Shown: piece after piece, positions 1 through 6,270 of the stretch
Layout: each line of letters starts with the position of its first letter
How positions within the stretch are numbered: the first letter of the stretch is position 1
NCBI GenBank assembly: GCA_001871685.1
Contig: MNVK01000019.1
Span: forward strand, 1-8,597
Length of the DNA stretch: 8,597 bases
Direction of reading: 5' to 3'
DNA from: Nitrospirae bacterium CG1_02_44_142
Lineage (GTDB): Bacteria; Nitrospirota; Thermodesulfovibrionia; Thermodesulfovibrionales; UBA1546
Translations under genes and position numbers: made by a program
The notes under the pieces: generated by a model
What the model was told of the DNA's origin: nothing
Database searches by the model: none
The model's input: only the letters and a program-made list of their open reading frames with translations

Positions 1-87
1 CCTTTTATCTGCCGCTTCAGCCTCGCAATAAGCGAAGATTAGCAACATCCATATTACTTGCGTTACTACTGTCCGTATCGGTCTCAT
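1..87 (-). CDS. 5' end of an exported protein gene, cut by the window edge
   Basis: Only the first 29 codons are present, read from an ATG at 87-85 down to base 1. The start is supported by a strong Shine-Dalgarno sequence, AGGAGG (complement of 96-101), eight bases upstream. The peptide has the layout of a signal peptide: a short basic head (Arg2, Arg5), a hydrophobic stretch around residues 8-19 (VTQVIWMLLIFA), and an Ala-rich end (AEA-AD near residues 23-27) that would suit signal peptidase I. A Cys at residue 21 is not preceded by a good lipobox, so a lipoprotein is less likely. The mature protein lies outside the window and its function cannot be told. It follows the recombinase gene on the same strand, with about 165 bases between them. 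Confidence 0.6.
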   Translation of the reverse strand, partial: MRPIRTVVTQVIWMLLIFAYCEAEAADKR

Positions 88-141
88 TGTCGGTGCCTCC
101 TAACTTATTTTCCTCGCCGCCATTTCCAAATAACTACTTCA

Positions 142-197
142 TAGACGACTTATGTCGCTTTTTGTCCCGATTTGGGATCTTAGACGACATATGGCGG
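142..197. promoter_or_regulatory. Pair of 17-base direct repeats upstream of the exported-protein gene
   Basis: The site TAGACGACTTATGTCGC at 142-158 and TAGACGACATATGGCGG at 181-197 agree at 14 of 17 positions and are offset by 39 bases. The first also contains an inverted CGAC-TTAT-GTCG core. Between them is a small inverted repeat, TCCC-GATTT-GGGA, at 165-177. Two similar sites with partial dyad symmetry 50-110 bases ahead of a start codon would suit an operator for a dimeric regulator, but no promoter hexamers could be placed with certainty and the binding protein is unknown. Confidence 0.3.
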
Positions 198-251
198 ATA
201 TGCTGATTCTGGCAGATACCCGCTTCCCTTCCTTTTTATTGCCAATAAATG

Positions 252-1322
252 TCAATCATCACCTCCCTTTGCGATACTTAAGCTGTCTAACGGACTCTGT
301 ATTTTACTAAGACTCTTTGTGCTTACATGAGTATAAATCTCCGTTGTCTTGCTATGGGCATGGCCTAAAAGTTCCTGAATATAACGTAAATCTGTGCCTC
401 CTTCAAGAAGATGTGTAGCGAAGCTGTGGCGTAGTGTATGCACTGATATGTCTTTACGGATGCCTGCTTGTCTACATGCATGCTCCAGAATATGTTGAAC
501 TGTTCGCGTTGAAATATATCTCTCCTTTTTTGCACCTTCAAAGAGCCACTTATCAGGCTTATAATCTCTCCAGTATTTTCTTAGTATTTCTAAAGCCATC
601 TCAGAAAGCAAAGTGTATCTATCCTTCCTGCCTTTTGCACCTTTAATACGAATCAGCATTCTTTTGCTGTCAATGTCTTCTGGTTTCAATTTTACCACTT
701 CTCCAACCCTCAATCCAGCAGAATATACGAGCATCAGGATTGCTTTATGCTTTAGATTATCCACAGACGAGAGGATTTTTGCAACTTCTTCTTTACTCAG
801 AACGACCGGCAGTTTTTTGTCCTTGCGGGGTCTTTTGACTTCATACACGAACTTCTTTTTCAGCATCGTGCCGTAGTAGAATTTTAAAGCATTAATTGCC
901 TGATTCAATGTTGATGTTGCTGACTGTCTTTCTTCAGCAAGGTGAAGGAGATAATCCTTTATATCGCTGTCATTAATGCCTGATGGTTCTTTACGTATGA
1001 AACTTAAGAAATCTCTGTTGTAATAGAGATAGCCTTTGACAGTCCTGTAACTGTATTTTCTGGAGAGGAGTTCTCTGCGAAGGTTTTCCAATGTCGGGGA
1101 CAGTCCCGATTCTACGACTCCGCTTCGCTTTGTCCGTAAATCTGGGACAGTCCCCTGCAATGCGGGGTCTATATGGATATCTTCACCTTCGAAGACTTCT
1201 AAAATCTTTTCCAGTGTTCCATCTGAATTCGGAAAGCTCCAGTGTTTTTCTTCTGGATGCCATCTGTGGCCTGGAATCGTTTTGATCTTTTCAACGAATT
1301 CAGGATCATAGCGGAATGCCAC
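252..1322 (-). CDS. XerC/D-like tyrosine recombinase with N-terminal HARP-like module
   Basis: This 356-residue protein is a site-specific recombinase that would cut and rejoin DNA through a phosphotyrosine intermediate. All catalytic residues are visible: Arg205 (AGLRVGE), Lys227 (IKGAKGRKDR), His295 and Arg298 (HTLRHSFATHLLEGG), His321 (LLGHAHSKTT) and nucleophile Tyr330 (IYTHVS). Residues about 75-160 form the SAM-like core-binding domain. Residues 1-45 (FRYDP, IPGHRW, KHWSFP) resemble the HARP-type module seen in SMARCAL1-like proteins and add to the usual length of about 300. The start used is GTG at 1322, without a clear SD. The frame is open 26 codons further upstream and reads like a continuation of the module, but holds only rare start codons such as CTG and ATT. 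I see no att sites or cassette array, so the substrate is unknown. It could be a mobile-element integrase or a housekeeping Xer paralogue. Confidence 0.9.
   Translation of the reverse strand: MAFRYDPEFVEKIKTIPGHRWHPEEKHWSFPNSDGTLEKILEVFEGEDIHIDPALQGTVPDLRTKRSGVVESGLSPTLENLRRELLSRKYSYRTVKGYLYYNRDFLSFIRKEPSGINDSDIKDYLLHLAEERQSATSTLNQAINALKFYYGTMLKKKFVYEVKRPRKDKKLPVVLSKEEVAKILSSVDNLKHKAILMLVYSAGLRVGEVVKLKPEDIDSKRMLIRIKGAKGRKDRYTLLSEMALEILRKYWRDYKPDKWLFEGAKKERYISTRTVQHILEHACRQAGIRKDISVHTLRHSFATHLLEGGTDLRYIQELLGHAHSKTTEIYTHVSTKSLSKIQSPLDSLSIAKGGDD
1094..1155. repeat. Paired GGGACAGTCCC palindromes inside the recombinase gene
   Basis: The 11-base palindrome GGGACAGTCCC occurs at 1097-1107 and again at 1144-1154, each flanked by extra G/C. 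The 36 bases between them are rich in GCTTCGC-type sequence. The two copies are offset by 47 bases, so they are read in different frames of the gene (residues ESGLSPT and LQGTVPD). The block encodes roughly residues 56-77, the linker between the HARP-like module and the core-binding domain. It looks like a small repeat element that entered a tolerant part of the gene while keeping the frame open, in the way known for Rickettsia palindromic elements. That origin is inference. Confidence 0.55.
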
Positions 1323-1397
1323 TGTTATATTAGAGGAATCTTTACTTACTGTTATTATCCCATTATTGACTCGCAGTCTCAGAGAAATCTTGTGATA

Positions 1398-1426
1398 TTT
1401 TTATCAATTGGCGGTTTTATTGTCAA
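1398..1426 (-). promoter_or_regulatory. Putative sigma-70-type promoter for the recombinase gene
   Basis: On the reverse strand a perfect -35 hexamer TTGACA (complement of 1421-1426) is followed after 17 bases by TAAAAA (complement of 1398-1403), which matches the -10 consensus at four of six positions. Transcription would begin near 1391, about 70 bases upstream of the GTG at 1322. The distance would also accommodate a translation start upstream of the GTG. Confidence 0.4.
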
Positions 1427-1476
1427 GGAAAATATTAGATTATGTGCTTATCTATAATTGCTCAGCACCCATTATC

Positions 1477-1506
1477 TTTACAATAACTCGTTATTGCGAT
1501 TATAAT
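1477..1506 (+). promoter_or_regulatory. Putative sigma-70-type promoter for degP, close to its ATG
   Basis: TTTACA at 1477-1482 and a perfect TATAAT at 1501-1506 are separated by 18 bases. The expected start of transcription, about seven bases after the -10 box, falls at or next to the degP ATG at 1513. No SD sequence lies between the -10 box and the ATG, so this promoter would give a leaderless or nearly leaderless message. A second TATAAT at 1453-1458 has no convincing -35 partner. Confidence 0.5.
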
Positions 1507-1512
1507 TAAAAA

Positions 1513-2985
1513 ATGAGAAAGAAAGTATTCGTCGGCGTAATTGTACTGCTGTCAGGATTCCTTCTCGGAGGGATTTCATTTTATATCCTCGGCAGGATTG
1601 CCCCGAGCGGCTCGGGGCTGTCTTCAACAGCATCACCGAGAGTGCCGAGCCAGATAATAGAGACTTCAAAGGCCTTCTCCGAGATAGCAAAAACCATCTC
1701 TCCTGTCGTTGTGAATATCTCAACAACAAAGATTGTTAAGAGAGAGGCGCCCTCTTTTTTTGACGACCCGTTTTTTAATTTCTTTGGCCCGTCTAATGAT
1801 TTTAGTTTCCCCAAAAAATGGAAAGAGCAGAGTTTGGGCTCAGGGGTTATTGTCTCAAGCGACGGCTATATAATAACAAACGACCATGTTATTGAGCAGG
1901 CTGAAGAGATAAAGGTGACACTTTATGACAAAAAAAGTTTTAAGGGGAAAATTGTCGGCTCTGACCCGAAAACAGACATAGCAGTAATAAAGATTAATGC
2001 CGACAGCCTGCCGACAGCCGCATGGGCAGACTCAGATAAACTGCAGGTCGGAGAATTCGTCCTTGCCATCGGCAATTCATTCGGTCTAAGCCATACAGTA
2101 ACAATGGGGATAATAAGCGCCATGGGAAGGGTAAGTGTGGGCATCACAGATTACGAAGACTTCATACAGACAGATGCGGCTATTAATCCGGGCAATTCCG
2201 GCGGCCCCCTCGTAAATATTAAGGGAGAAGTCATCGGCATAAATACCGCAATATTTTCAAAGACAGGGGGGTATCAGGGCATAGGGTTTGCAGTGCCGAG
2301 CAATCTTGTGCGCTCTGTGATGGAAGACCTTATAAAATACGGCAAGAAAACAAGAGGCTGGCTCGGAGTCTCAATACAGAGATTAACCCCGGAGCTTGCC
2401 GAGAAATTCGGAATCAAGGATTCAAACGGAGCGCTTGTAGGCGACATCGTAAAAGGCAGTCCTGCTGAAAAGGCAGGCCTACTGCGCGGCGATATAATCC
2501 TTGAATATAGCGGGAAAAAAGTAAAAGACGCCGACAGCCTGAGAAATACAGTGGCCCAGACCAAAGCAGGCTCTCAGGTAAATATCAAAATCTTGAGGAA
2601 AGGGAAAGAATATAATCTATCCGCAGCAATAACGGAATCTCCGAAAGAACCCGGAGAGGCCAAGGTTGAGCCGGCGCCCCAGGATGCCGTCCGGGGTGAA
2701 GCGCTGGCAGGGCTTGAAGTAATAGAACTGACAAAAGATATCGCGCAGCAGTTAGGATTGAACAGAGCCGAGAAGGGCGTGGTGATTTTAAAGGTGGAGA
2801 ACGGAAGCGCTGCGGAAGAGGCTAAACTCAGGAAAGGGGATGTTATTCAGGAGATAGACAACAAAAAGGTGACCAATATCAATGATTTTAACAAAATTGC
2901 CTCTGCTATAAGGACTGACGCAACAGTATTGCTTTTCATTAACAGAGGCGGGCAAAAATTTTACACGGCAATAAAGGCGTCATAA
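1513..2985 (+). CDS. degP: DegP/HtrA-family periplasmic serine protease with two PDZ domains
   Basis: This 490-residue protein would degrade or chaperone misfolded proteins in the cell envelope. A basic head and hydrophobic segment (residues 3-28) form a signal peptide or membrane anchor. The trypsin-like domain (about 55-275) has the full triad: His125 (TNDHV), Asp155 (KTDIAVIK) and Ser229 (NPGNSGGPL). PDZ1 spans about 282-372 (GWLGVSIQ, SPAEKAGLLRGDII) and PDZ2 about 397-487, the usual two-PDZ layout of DegP/DegQ/MucD proteins. The Phe-rich stretch at 82-98 fits the LA-loop position. The ATG at 1513 is chosen because the signal segment begins there, although no SD precedes it. A perfect hairpin sequence lies in codons 30-35. 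The next gene is 190 bases downstream with its own SD, so degP may be transcribed alone or lead the block. Confidence 0.95.
   Translation: MRKKVFVGVIVLLSGFLLGGISFYILGRIAPSGSGLSSTASPRVPSQIIETSKAFSEIAKTISPVVVNISTTKIVKREAPSFFDDPFFNFFGPSNDFSFPKKWKEQSLGSGVIVSSDGYIITNDHVIEQAEEIKVTLYDKKSFKGKIVGSDPKTDIAVIKINADSLPTAAWADSDKLQVGEFVLAIGNSFGLSHTVTMGIISAMGRVSVGITDYEDFIQTDAAINPGNSGGPLVNIKGEVIGINTAIFSKTGGYQGIGFAVPSNLVRSVMEDLIKYGKKTRGWLGVSIQRLTPELAEKFGIKDSNGALVGDIVKGSPAEKAGLLRGDIILEYSGKKVKDADSLRNTVAQTKAGSQVNIKILRKGKEYNLSAAITESPKEPGEAKVEPAPQDAVRGEALAGLEVIELTKDIAQQLGLNRAEKGVVILKVENGSAAEEAKLRKGDVIQEIDNKKVTNINDFNKIASAIRTDATVLLFINRGGQKFYTAIKAS
1601..1617. repeat. Perfect 8+1+8 palindrome inside degP
   Basis: CCCCGAGC-G-GCTCGGGG is a perfect inverted repeat encoding the short linker just after the degP membrane segment (residues about 30-35, Ala-Pro-Ser-Gly). 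As RNA it would form a very stable hairpin about 90 bases into the message. Nine bases (GCCCCGAGC) recur in the intergenic element at 3018-3097, so the two may be related repeats. A regulatory hairpin or a REP-like insertion are both possible. Confidence 0.5.
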
Positions 2986-3017
2986 ACAGTGATTATAGTG
3001 AACGATATAAATAAAAC

Positions 3018-3097
3018 GTCATTACGAGCGAAGCGAAGTAATCTCGTCTTTTCTGATGAGCTTGCCACGCCCCGAGCTGCCCGGGACTCGCAATGAC
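3018..3097. repeat. 80-base intergenic inverted-repeat element (REP/MITE-like)
   Basis: The element is bounded by GTCATTACGAG (3018-3028) and CTCGCAATGAC (3087-3097), which are inverted copies agreeing at 10 of 11 positions. The left arm continues with the purine-rich GCGAAGCGAAG and TAATCTCG. An internal imperfect dyad, CCCGAGC-T-GCCCGGG, lies at 3070-3084. From memory, elements with ends of the type GTCATTGCGAG...CTCGCAATGAC and a GCGAAGCGAAG stretch are scattered in high copy in several bacterial lineages. Here it occupies most of the gap between degP and the PIN-TRAM gene and could fold into a hairpin that separates their transcripts. Confidence 0.7.
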
Positions 3098-3175
3098 AAC
3101 TTTCTTTTGTTGCTTGCTATAGTGACAGTAAAGAAATACTGACGACTGACACACTTTTAAAAGGAGGCAAACGAA

Positions 3176-4165
3176 GTGATTTTTATTGTTTTAAGGATAG
3201 CTGTATTTGCAGTCTTTTTAATGGCAGGTTATATGCTTGGCAGCAAATATGACTCGCAGGTTATTGGAGCTGCATGGGGCGCGGCAGCCGGAGCGCTTAC
3301 CATTTTTACGGAAACCGCTCTTAAAAAAATTTCAATTGGCGTGATTATAGGCGGGATATTAGGTCTGTCAGCAGGTCTTTTGTTTGCAAATCTGGCGCTT
3401 TTCCCTCTGAAAACAATCGTTCCGGATTATGCGGCAACAGCATTTCTTCTGAATGCATTATTCGGATATGCGGGCTTGCTGATAGGTCTCAGACGGGGAA
3501 AGGAGCTAACCGTATCAGGCATACTCAGACTTTTTAAAGGACAGGGGGCTGAGGAAAATCTTAAACTGCTGGATACAAGCGTAATAATAGACGGCCGTAT
3601 CGCTGACGTATGTGAAGCAGGGTTTATAGAAGGGACCTTTATTACCCCGCAGTTTATTCTACAGGAACTGCAGTATATCGCAGATTCCTCCGACTCGCTT
3701 AAAAGGGGACGCGGAAGACGCGGGCTTGACGTCCTCCACAAACTCCAGAAGATGTCCAATGTTACTGTAAAGATTGTGGATGATGATTTCCCGAAAATAA
3801 AAGAGGTCGATTCAAAACTCGTAGCGCTTGCGAGGGCGCTTGATGCAAAGGTGATAACCAACGATTTTAATCTCAATAAGATTGCCGAACTTCAAGGGGT
3901 ATCCGTGCTGAACATACATGAACTGGCAAATGCGCTTAAACCTGTCGTTCTTCCCGGTGAAACCATAAAACTATTTGTCATCAAAGAAGGGAAGGAGCAT
4001 AATCAGGGGGTAGCATATCTTGATGACGGCACAATGGTTGTTGTAGAAAACGGCAAAAGGCTTATAGGCAAAAATGTTGACGTTACCGTGACAAGCGTGC
4101 TCCAGACAACAGCAGGCAGGATGATATTCTCCAAGACAAAAGAGGATTACGAGAGAGAGAATTGA
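3176..4165 (+). CDS. Membrane-anchored PIN-TRAM protein (YacL-like putative RNase)
   Basis: This 329-residue protein starts at GTG 3176, eight bases after a strong SD (AAGGAGG, 3161-3167). It has four predicted membrane helices at about 2-20, 28-45, 52-72 and 84-104. A PIN nuclease domain follows (about 130-250) with the acidic metal-binding set Asp133 (LLDTSVIIDGR), Glu164 (LQELQ), Asp212 (VDSKLVALA) and Asp230 (ITNDFNLNKIA). The C-terminal TRAM domain (about 256-318) would bind RNA. This is the usual order and length of the YacL-type family, which is thought to act on RNA at the inner membrane face; the exact substrate is not established. It sits 23 bases before ispD and is probably co-transcribed with it. 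This pairing with ispD is seen in other bacteria, though no functional link is known. Confidence 0.92.
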   Translation: MIFIVLRIAVFAVFLMAGYMLGSKYDSQVIGAAWGAAAGALTIFTETALKKISIGVIIGGILGLSAGLLFANLALFPLKTIVPDYAATAFLLNALFGYAGLLIGLRRGKELTVSGILRLFKGQGAEENLKLLDTSVIIDGRIADVCEAGFIEGTFITPQFILQELQYIADSSDSLKRGRGRRGLDVLHKLQKMSNVTVKIVDDDFPKIKEVDSKLVALARALDAKVITNDFNLNKIAELQGVSVLNIHELANALKPVVLPGETIKLFVIKEGKEHNQGVAYLDDGTMVVVENGKRLIGKNVDVTVTSVLQTTAGRMIFSKTKEDYEREN

Positions 4166-4188
4166 GGGCGGTAAAATAAAAAAGCATA

Positions 4189-4911
4189 ATGAATAAGAAA
4201 GTTACAGCCATTGTTCCTGCAGCCGGGCTTGGGAAAAGATTCGGACAGGGAAGCAGCAAGCCGTTCCAGACGCTCGGCAATAAACCGCTTGTTGTATGGG
4301 TGTTTGAGATATTAGAATCTATTAATGAGATTGCGGAGATACTGCCTGTTTTTAAAAAAGATGATATGGCGCTTGGATGCGGGCTGTTAGAGAAATTTAA
4401 ATTTTCAAAGGTCAAAAGGATTGCGCCCGGAGGAAAAGAGAGGCAGGACTCTGTTTACGGCGCGCTTAATTTGATAGACAAAGAAACAGACGTAGTGTTA
4501 ATACATGACGGCGTGCGGCCGCTCATCAAAAAATCTACCGTTGAAGAATCCATAAGACAACTCAAGGGATTTGACGGTGTTGTTGCCGGGGTCCCTCTTA
4601 AAGACACAATAAAAGAAGTCGCGTGTCAGGTCTCGGGGGTCAGGAGAAAAGGGGAAGAAATCATTGTGAAGAAAACATTAAATCGGAATGTTCTCTGGGC
4701 GATACAAACACCTCAGGTCTTTAAATATTCTGCGCTGATGACGGCCTACAGAAAAGCAATGGACGAGAGGTTTTATTCAACAGACGATTCAGCGATAGTA
4801 GAAAAATACGGAGGCAGAGTAAAAGTGATAATGGGCTCTTACAGCAACATAAAGATAACAACTCCTGAAGACATAGGTATAGCGGAGATGCTGCTTTCTA
4901 CTGTCTTATGA
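4189..4911 (+). CDS. ispD: 2-C-methyl-D-erythritol 4-phosphate cytidylyltransferase
   Basis: This 240-residue enzyme joins CTP and methylerythritol 4-phosphate to give CDP-ME, the third step of the DXP isoprenoid pathway, in the cytoplasm. The nucleotide-binding signature AAGLGKRFG (residues 11-19) with Lys24, GGKERQDSVY (81-90), the metal-site motif HDGVRP (106-111), GVPLKDTIK (134-142), WAIQTPQVF (170-178), STDDSAIVE (197-205) and NIKITTPED (220-228) are all present. Between GVPLKDTIKEV and the WAIQTPQ motif there are several residues more than usual, including a CQVSGVR run (146-152) encoded by a short repeated sequence. The start is fixed by the conserved MNKKVTAIVPAAG, although no good SD lies near it. 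Its stop overlaps the ispF start by four bases (ATGA). Confidence 0.97.
   Translation: MNKKVTAIVPAAGLGKRFGQGSSKPFQTLGNKPLVVWVFEILESINEIAEILPVFKKDDMALGCGLLEKFKFSKVKRIAPGGKERQDSVYGALNLIDKETDVVLIHDGVRPLIKKSTVEESIRQLKGFDGVVAGVPLKDTIKEVACQVSGVRRKGEEIIVKKTLNRNVLWAIQTPQVFKYSALMTAYRKAMDERFYSTDDSAIVEKYGGRVKVIMGSYSNIKITTPEDIGIAEMLLSTVL
4624..4644. repeat. Short tandem GTCAGG-type repeat within ispD
   Basis: The run TGTCAGGTCTCGGGGGTCAG carries two copies of a GGTCAGG/TGTCAGGT-like unit about 15 bases apart and encodes residues 146-152 (CQVSGVR). It lies in a surface loop region where IspD proteins vary in length. It may be a small slippage or repeat insertion that was tolerated in frame; the evidence is slight. 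Confidence 0.25.
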
Positions 4912-5378
4912 GAACAGGCTTTGGATATGACTCCCACAGACTTGTTAGCGGGCGCAAGCTCATTATCGGAGGCGTAGAAATCCCCTATGAAAAAGGACTA
5001 TCAGGACATTCGGATGCGGACGTCCTCTGCCATGCAATAATAGATTCTCTCATCGGAGCCCTCGGCCGCGGAGACATAGGAAAACACTTTCCTGACACAG
5101 AACCTGAATGGAAAGACGCATCAAGCGCTGCCCTGCTTAAGAATGTAATTGAAATGGTCCTCACGAATGGTTTTGAGGTTATGTGGATAGACTCAACAAT
5201 AATTGCGGAAAAACCAAGACTCTCGCCTTATATTGATTCCATGAAAAAGGCTCTCAGCAGCGCAGGGATTTCTCCGGAACTTATTAATATAAAGGCAAAG
5301 ACAAATGAAGGAATGGGTTTTACAGGCAGGGGCGAGGGCATTGCAGCTTATGCTGTATGCCTGCTCGGGAAACCCTGA
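4908..5378 (+). CDS. ispF: 2-C-methyl-D-erythritol 2,4-cyclodiphosphate synthase
   Basis: This 156-residue enzyme cyclises CDP-ME 2-phosphate to MEcPP with release of CMP, two steps after IspD (IspE, not in this window, acts between). It works as a homotrimer with a zinc site at each subunit interface. The zinc ligands Asp8 and His10 (GYDSHRL) and His42 (DVLCHAIIDSLIGAL) are present, as are HSDADVL (34-40), DIGKHFPDT (56-64) and the CTP-binding end motif TNEGMGFTGRGEGIAAYAV (132-150). Length and motif spacing are normal. The ATG overlaps the ispD stop as ATGA, which implies translational coupling, and the stop is followed at once by the truB ATG. Confidence 0.98.
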   Translation: MRTGFGYDSHRLVSGRKLIIGGVEIPYEKGLSGHSDADVLCHAIIDSLIGALGRGDIGKHFPDTEPEWKDASSAALLKNVIEMVLTNGFEVMWIDSTIIAEKPRLSPYIDSMKKALSSAGISPELINIKAKTNEGMGFTGRGEGIAAYAVCLLGKP

Positions 5379-6269
5379 ATGGACGGAAAAAATTTAGTTA
5401 TAAACCTCAACAAACCAAAAGGGATAACCTCGCAGCAGGCAGTCACAAAGCTCAAGCATATCTTTGCTGCCAGAAAAGCCGGGCATGCAGGAACGCTGGA
5501 CCCGATTGCAACCGGCATCTTGCTTGTATGCCTCAACGAGGCGACAAAAATAACAAGATTTCTTGCAGACGCCGACAAAGAATACCTGGCCGTGATGAAA
5601 CTCGGCGAACGGACCGACACCTTAGATTCAGAAGGCAAAATAATTTATAAAGCGCCGCATTTCTCTGTTGATAAAAATCTGATAGAAACTGTCCTTGAGC
5701 GGTTCAGAGGCGTTATTAAACAAATCCCTCCTATGTATTCTGCAATAAAGGTCGCAGGCAGCCCCCTCTACAAACTTGCGCGCAAAGGCATAGAAATAGA
5801 AAGACAGCATAGAAGCGTAAATATATACAAACTGGATATGGTCGGCTTTGCCCCTCCTTTTCTGGAGATAAGGGCGCTGTGCTCCAAGGGGACATATATC
5901 CGCACGCTGTGCGATGACATAGGAACAGCTCTTGGAATAGGAGCGCATGTCGTTGAGCTTAAGAGAACAAAAATTGGAGATTTTGTTCTTGAAGACTCAG
6001 CAAAACTTGACGAATTGCCTAATAAAGAAAAATCTATTTGTTCCATTGAGGCTTCACTCAGCCATTTTAAAGATATTATCCTGAGCAGCCGTGATTTTAT
6101 CAGGGCGCTAAATGGGGCGATGATTGCACCTGAGAATTTGCCTGAATTGCAAGTGGATTCGTATCTAAGGCTTAAAAATCCTGACGGTAAATTGTTTGCA
6201 ATAGGCAAGTCATTCGCCCTAGGCGAAGGCTCAGGGATAAAAATAGAGCGGCTGCTGCATATCCTTTGA
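5379..6269 (+). CDS. truB: tRNA pseudouridine(55) synthase
   Basis: This 296-residue enzyme isomerises U55 in the T-arm of tRNA to pseudouridine. The catalytic Asp41 lies in GHAGTLDPIATGILL (35-49), the active-site Tyr69 in KEYLAVMKLG, and the other family motifs are PPMYSAIK (117-124) and CSKGTYIRTLCDDIG (168-182), with Arg175 in the expected place. A C-terminal part from about 230 corresponds to the small RNA-binding tail of bacterial TruB. The ATG directly follows the ispF TGA (TGA-ATG), so translation is probably coupled. In many bacteria truB sits with rbfA and rpsO; here it is instead the last gene of an isp block. It ends one base before the stop codon of the convergent methyltransferase gene, without an obvious terminator between. 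Confidence 0.97.
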   Translation: MDGKNLVINLNKPKGITSQQAVTKLKHIFAARKAGHAGTLDPIATGILLVCLNEATKITRFLADADKEYLAVMKLGERTDTLDSEGKIIYKAPHFSVDKNLIETVLERFRGVIKQIPPMYSAIKVAGSPLYKLARKGIEIERQHRSVNIYKLDMVGFAPPFLEIRALCSKGTYIRTLCDDIGTALGIGAHVVELKRTKIGDFVLEDSAKLDELPNKEKSICSIEASLSHFKDIILSSRDFIRALNGAMIAPENLPELQVDSYLRLKNPDGKLFAIGKSFALGEGSGIKIERLLHIL

Positions 6270-6270
6270 A

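Noticed and set aside
200..225. Possible sigma-54 promoter around TGGCAGATACCCGCTT
   Set aside because: The GG and GC elements are nine bases apart rather than ten and the orientation does not serve the known genes.
130..260. Small reverse-strand frame from a TTG after the recombinase stop, near a GGGAGGTGAT sequence
   Set aside because: It would code about 40 unremarkable residues. The SD-like sequence is also the coding end of the recombinase, and its frame has no family resemblance.
252..1322. Integron integrase with attI/attC cassettes
   Set aside because: The protein lacks a recognisable integron-specific insertion and no attC-like folded sites or cassette array are visible on either side.
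3093..3123. Promoter for the PIN-TRAM gene (ATGACA with TATAGT)
   Set aside because: The spacing is 19 bases and the -35 match is formed by the end of the repeat element, so chance is likely.
5768..6208. Reverse-strand 146-codon frame inside truB
   Set aside because: It is the antisense shadow of a fully conserved truB.
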